Source: Candidatus Latescibacterota bacterium | Lineage (GTDB): Bacteria; Krumholzibacteriota; Krumholzibacteriia; JACNKJ01 | NCBI GenBank assembly: GCA_020633725.1 | Contig: JACKDC010000001.1 | Coordinates: 310,001-374,000, forward strand | Length of the DNA stretch: 64,000 nucleotides | Direction of reading: 5' to 3' | Shown: positions 62,634-64,000 of the stretch, one piece after another | Layout: each line of letters opens with the position of its first letter | How positions within the stretch are numbered: position 1 is the first letter of the stretch | The notes under the pieces: model-generated | The model's input: the letters and a program-made list of their open reading frames with translations, nothing else | The model's database searches: none | What the model was told of the DNA's origin: nothing | Made by a program: the position numbers and the translations under genes

Positions 62634-63847
62634 GCGCGCGCCGCGGCGATTCGGGCGCGCTGCCCGCGCTGGAGGGGGGACGTCCCGTCCGGGACACGCC
62701 GCTGCCCTTCTTCCGCCCCAGCCACGGCGAGGACGAGATCGCGGCGGTGGTGGAAACCCTGCGCTCTGGCTGGCTCACCGTGGGACCGCGCACGCAGACC
62801 TTCCGGCAGGCCTTCCTCGACCACGTGGGCCTGGCCCACGGCTGGCCGGTGAACAGCTGCACCTCCGGGCTCTTCCTCGCGCTCAAGATCCTGGGCCTGG
62901 GTCCTGGCGACGAGGTGATCACCAGCCCCAACACCTTCACCGCGTCGGTGAACGTGATCCACCACGTGGGGGCCACCCCCGTGCTCGCGGACATCGAGCT
63001 CATCAGCTACGGGCTCGATCCCGCCGCGGTGGAGGCGGCGATCACGCCGGCCACGCGGGCCATCCTCGCCGTGCACTACGGCGGACAGCTCTGCGACATC
63101 GAGGCGCTGGCGGCGATCGCGAAGCGACACGACCTGCTGCTGGTGGAGGATGCGGCTCACGCCTTCGGTGGACTCGCCAGCGGGCGCCCCCCCGGCGACT
63201 TCGGCGACATGGCGGCCTTCTCCTTCTACGTCACCAAGAACCTCAGCACCGGCGAGGGCGGCTTCCTGAGCTGCCGCGACGACGCGCTCGAGAAGGAGAT
63301 CGCCCTCATGAGCCTGCACGGCATGGAGGGCGACGCCTGGAGGCGCTACGCCGACCGCGGGCGCTGGTTCTACGGCGTGAGCCGTTTCGGCTACAAGTGC
63401 AACATGACGGACATCCAGGCCGCCCTCGGCCTCGTCCAGCTCGGGCGGGCGGAGGCGCTGCGCGAGGCGCGCAGGCGCGCGGCCGAGCGCTACCGCGCGA
63501 ACCTCGCCGACGAGGCGGCGCTGCACCTGCCCGCCACGCGGGAGGGCGCGCTGCACAGCTGGCATCTCTATGCGCCGCGCCTCGCCGACGGCGCGCTGCG
63601 CGTCGATCGCGACCGCTTCCTCCAGGCGCTGACGGCCGAGGGCATCTCGCCCAGCCTGCACTTCATCCCGATCCAGCACCACGCGGTGCACCGGGAGTAC
63701 TTCGGCGCGCCCGGTCCGCAGCTCCCGTCCAGCGAGGCGTTCTACCGCGGTTGTTTCAGCCTGCCCCTCTTTCCGGACATCACCGACGACGAGGTGGATC
63801 AGGCCAGCGAGGCCGTCCTCAAGCTCATCAGCTACTACCGAGGGTAG
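62630..63847 (+). CDS. DegT/DnrJ/EryC1/StrS sugar aminotransferase
   Basis: PLP-dependent aminotransferase of 405 residues that converts nucleotide keto-sugars to amino sugars. PLP lysine K203 lies in FYVTKNLSTGEGG; other family marks are SGWLTVGPRTQTF, NSCTSGLFLALKILGL, PNTFTASVNVI, LLLVEDAAHAFGG and KCNMTDIQAALGLVQL. Coupled by GTGA to the dehydratase gene, it likely acts on that product (a PglE- or PseC-like step). Confidence 0.94.
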   Translation: MSARRGDSGALPALEGGRPVRDTPLPFFRPSHGEDEIAAVVETLRSGWLTVGPRTQTFRQAFLDHVGLAHGWPVNSCTSGLFLALKILGLGPGDEVITSPNTFTASVNVIHHVGATPVLADIELISYGLDPAAVEAAITPATRAILAVHYGGQLCDIEALAAIAKRHDLLLVEDAAHAFGGLASGRPPGDFGDMAAFSFYVTKNLSTGEGGFLSCRDDALEKEIALMSLHGMEGDAWRRYADRGRWFYGVSRFGYKCNMTDIQAALGLVQLGRAEALREARRRAAERYRANLADEAALHLPATREGALHSWHLYAPRLADGALRVDRDRFLQALTAEGISPSLHFIPIQHHAVHREYFGAPGPQLPSSEAFYRGCFSLPLFPDITDDEVDQASEAVLKLISYYRG

Positions 63848-63851
63848 CGCG

Positions 63852-64000
63852 GTGGCGGACGGCATCACGCTCCAGCGCCGCCTGGACTGGCAGGAGCTGG
63901 ACGCCTTCGTCGCCACGGCCCGCGGCGCGAGCTTCTACCACGGCGCCACCTGGCTGCGCTCGCTGGAGGAGGTCTACGGCCTGCGCGTGGGGTTCCTCCT
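63852..64000 (+). CDS. FemAB/GNAT-like acyltransferase, 3'-truncated by the window edge
   Basis: Only the first 49 codons are present, from a GTG at 63852, 4 bases after the aminotransferase stop. The visible start (RRLDWQELDAFVATARGASF, then YHGATWLRSLEEVYGL) matches the N-terminal pattern of FemAB-like or GNAT proteins that N-acylate sugars or peptidoglycan. An N-acetyltransferase for the amino sugar made upstream would fit. The call is tentative because most of the gene is outside. Confidence 0.55.
   Translation, partial: MADGITLQRRLDWQELDAFVATARGASFYHGATWLRSLEEVYGLRVGFL

Overview
The window is a densely packed, very GC-rich bacterial chromosome segment. Genes abut or overlap almost everywhere, and I see no insertion sequence, phage gene or CRISPR array. 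I can support 56 protein genes, two of them cut by the window edges, one tRNA-Gln and one FMN riboswitch. The envelope is of Gram-negative type: lipoproteins, an SLBB polysaccharide exporter, a SPOR protein and a periplasmic PpiC foldase. DUF2723 and YfhO-type membrane proteins and a propeller protein with a sorting-like C-terminal domain point to a high-GC lineage of or near the FCB superphylum (Eisenbacteria, Krumholzibacteriota and Latescibacterota are candidates). That placement is inference. A selA gene suggests the organism uses selenocysteine.

Layout. 1-4016: recA (3' part), recX, alaS. 4016-9455: first surface-polysaccharide block (SLBB export protein, RmlD-like reductase, GmhA-like isomerase, GT4 transferase, initiating sugar-phosphate transferase). 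9523-18319: metabolism and translation (udk, UbiA-family phosphoribosyltransferase, ispE, spoVG, tRNA-Gln, prs, rplY, pth, membrane pyrophosphatase, rpsF, rpsR, rplI). 18392-20832: phosphomannomutase and mannose-1-phosphate guanylyltransferase, which supply GDP-mannose. 20878-34191: PpiC lipoprotein, DUF151 nuclease, gamma-carbonic anhydrase-like protein, LppC-like lipoprotein, selA, SPOR protein, smc, ftsY and a polytopic membrane protein. 34188-39730, minus strand: an ABC efflux set (macA-like, ATPase, permease), a YbjQ-like lipoprotein, and a tusA plus PP-loop thiolase pair. 39912-45038: dienelactone hydrolase-like protein, then promoter, FMN riboswitch, terminator, ribD-ribE-ribBA-ribH-nusB. 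45035-64000: second, larger glycan block (methyltransferase, GT4, flippase-like protein, DUF2723, epimerase, three GT2 enzymes, YfhO, a GT2/sugar-transferase fusion, a secreted propeller protein, a CapD-like dehydratase, a DegT aminotransferase and the start of a FemAB/GNAT-like gene).

How they fit. The GDP-mannose genes can feed the polyprenol-phosphate-mannose synthase at 56001. Lipid-linked sugars made there could serve the polytopic GT-C-like proteins (DUF2723, YfhO, and perhaps the one at 32473). The CapD-like and DegT enzymes would make an amino sugar for the same glycan. Prs makes PRPP, the donor for the UbiA-family phosphoribosyltransferase 1.4 kb upstream of it.

Most interesting points: a TusA plus PP-loop/NFACT-R-like RNA-thiolation pair; a ParA/BY-kinase-like domain that has lost its Walker A lysine and is fused to a membrane helix and SPOR domain; a GT2 fused to a sugar-phosphate transferase that lacks its catalytic core; a run of 17-bp-spaced promoters with TAGNNT -10 boxes, one buried inside ispE; and a structured leader ahead of rpsF.
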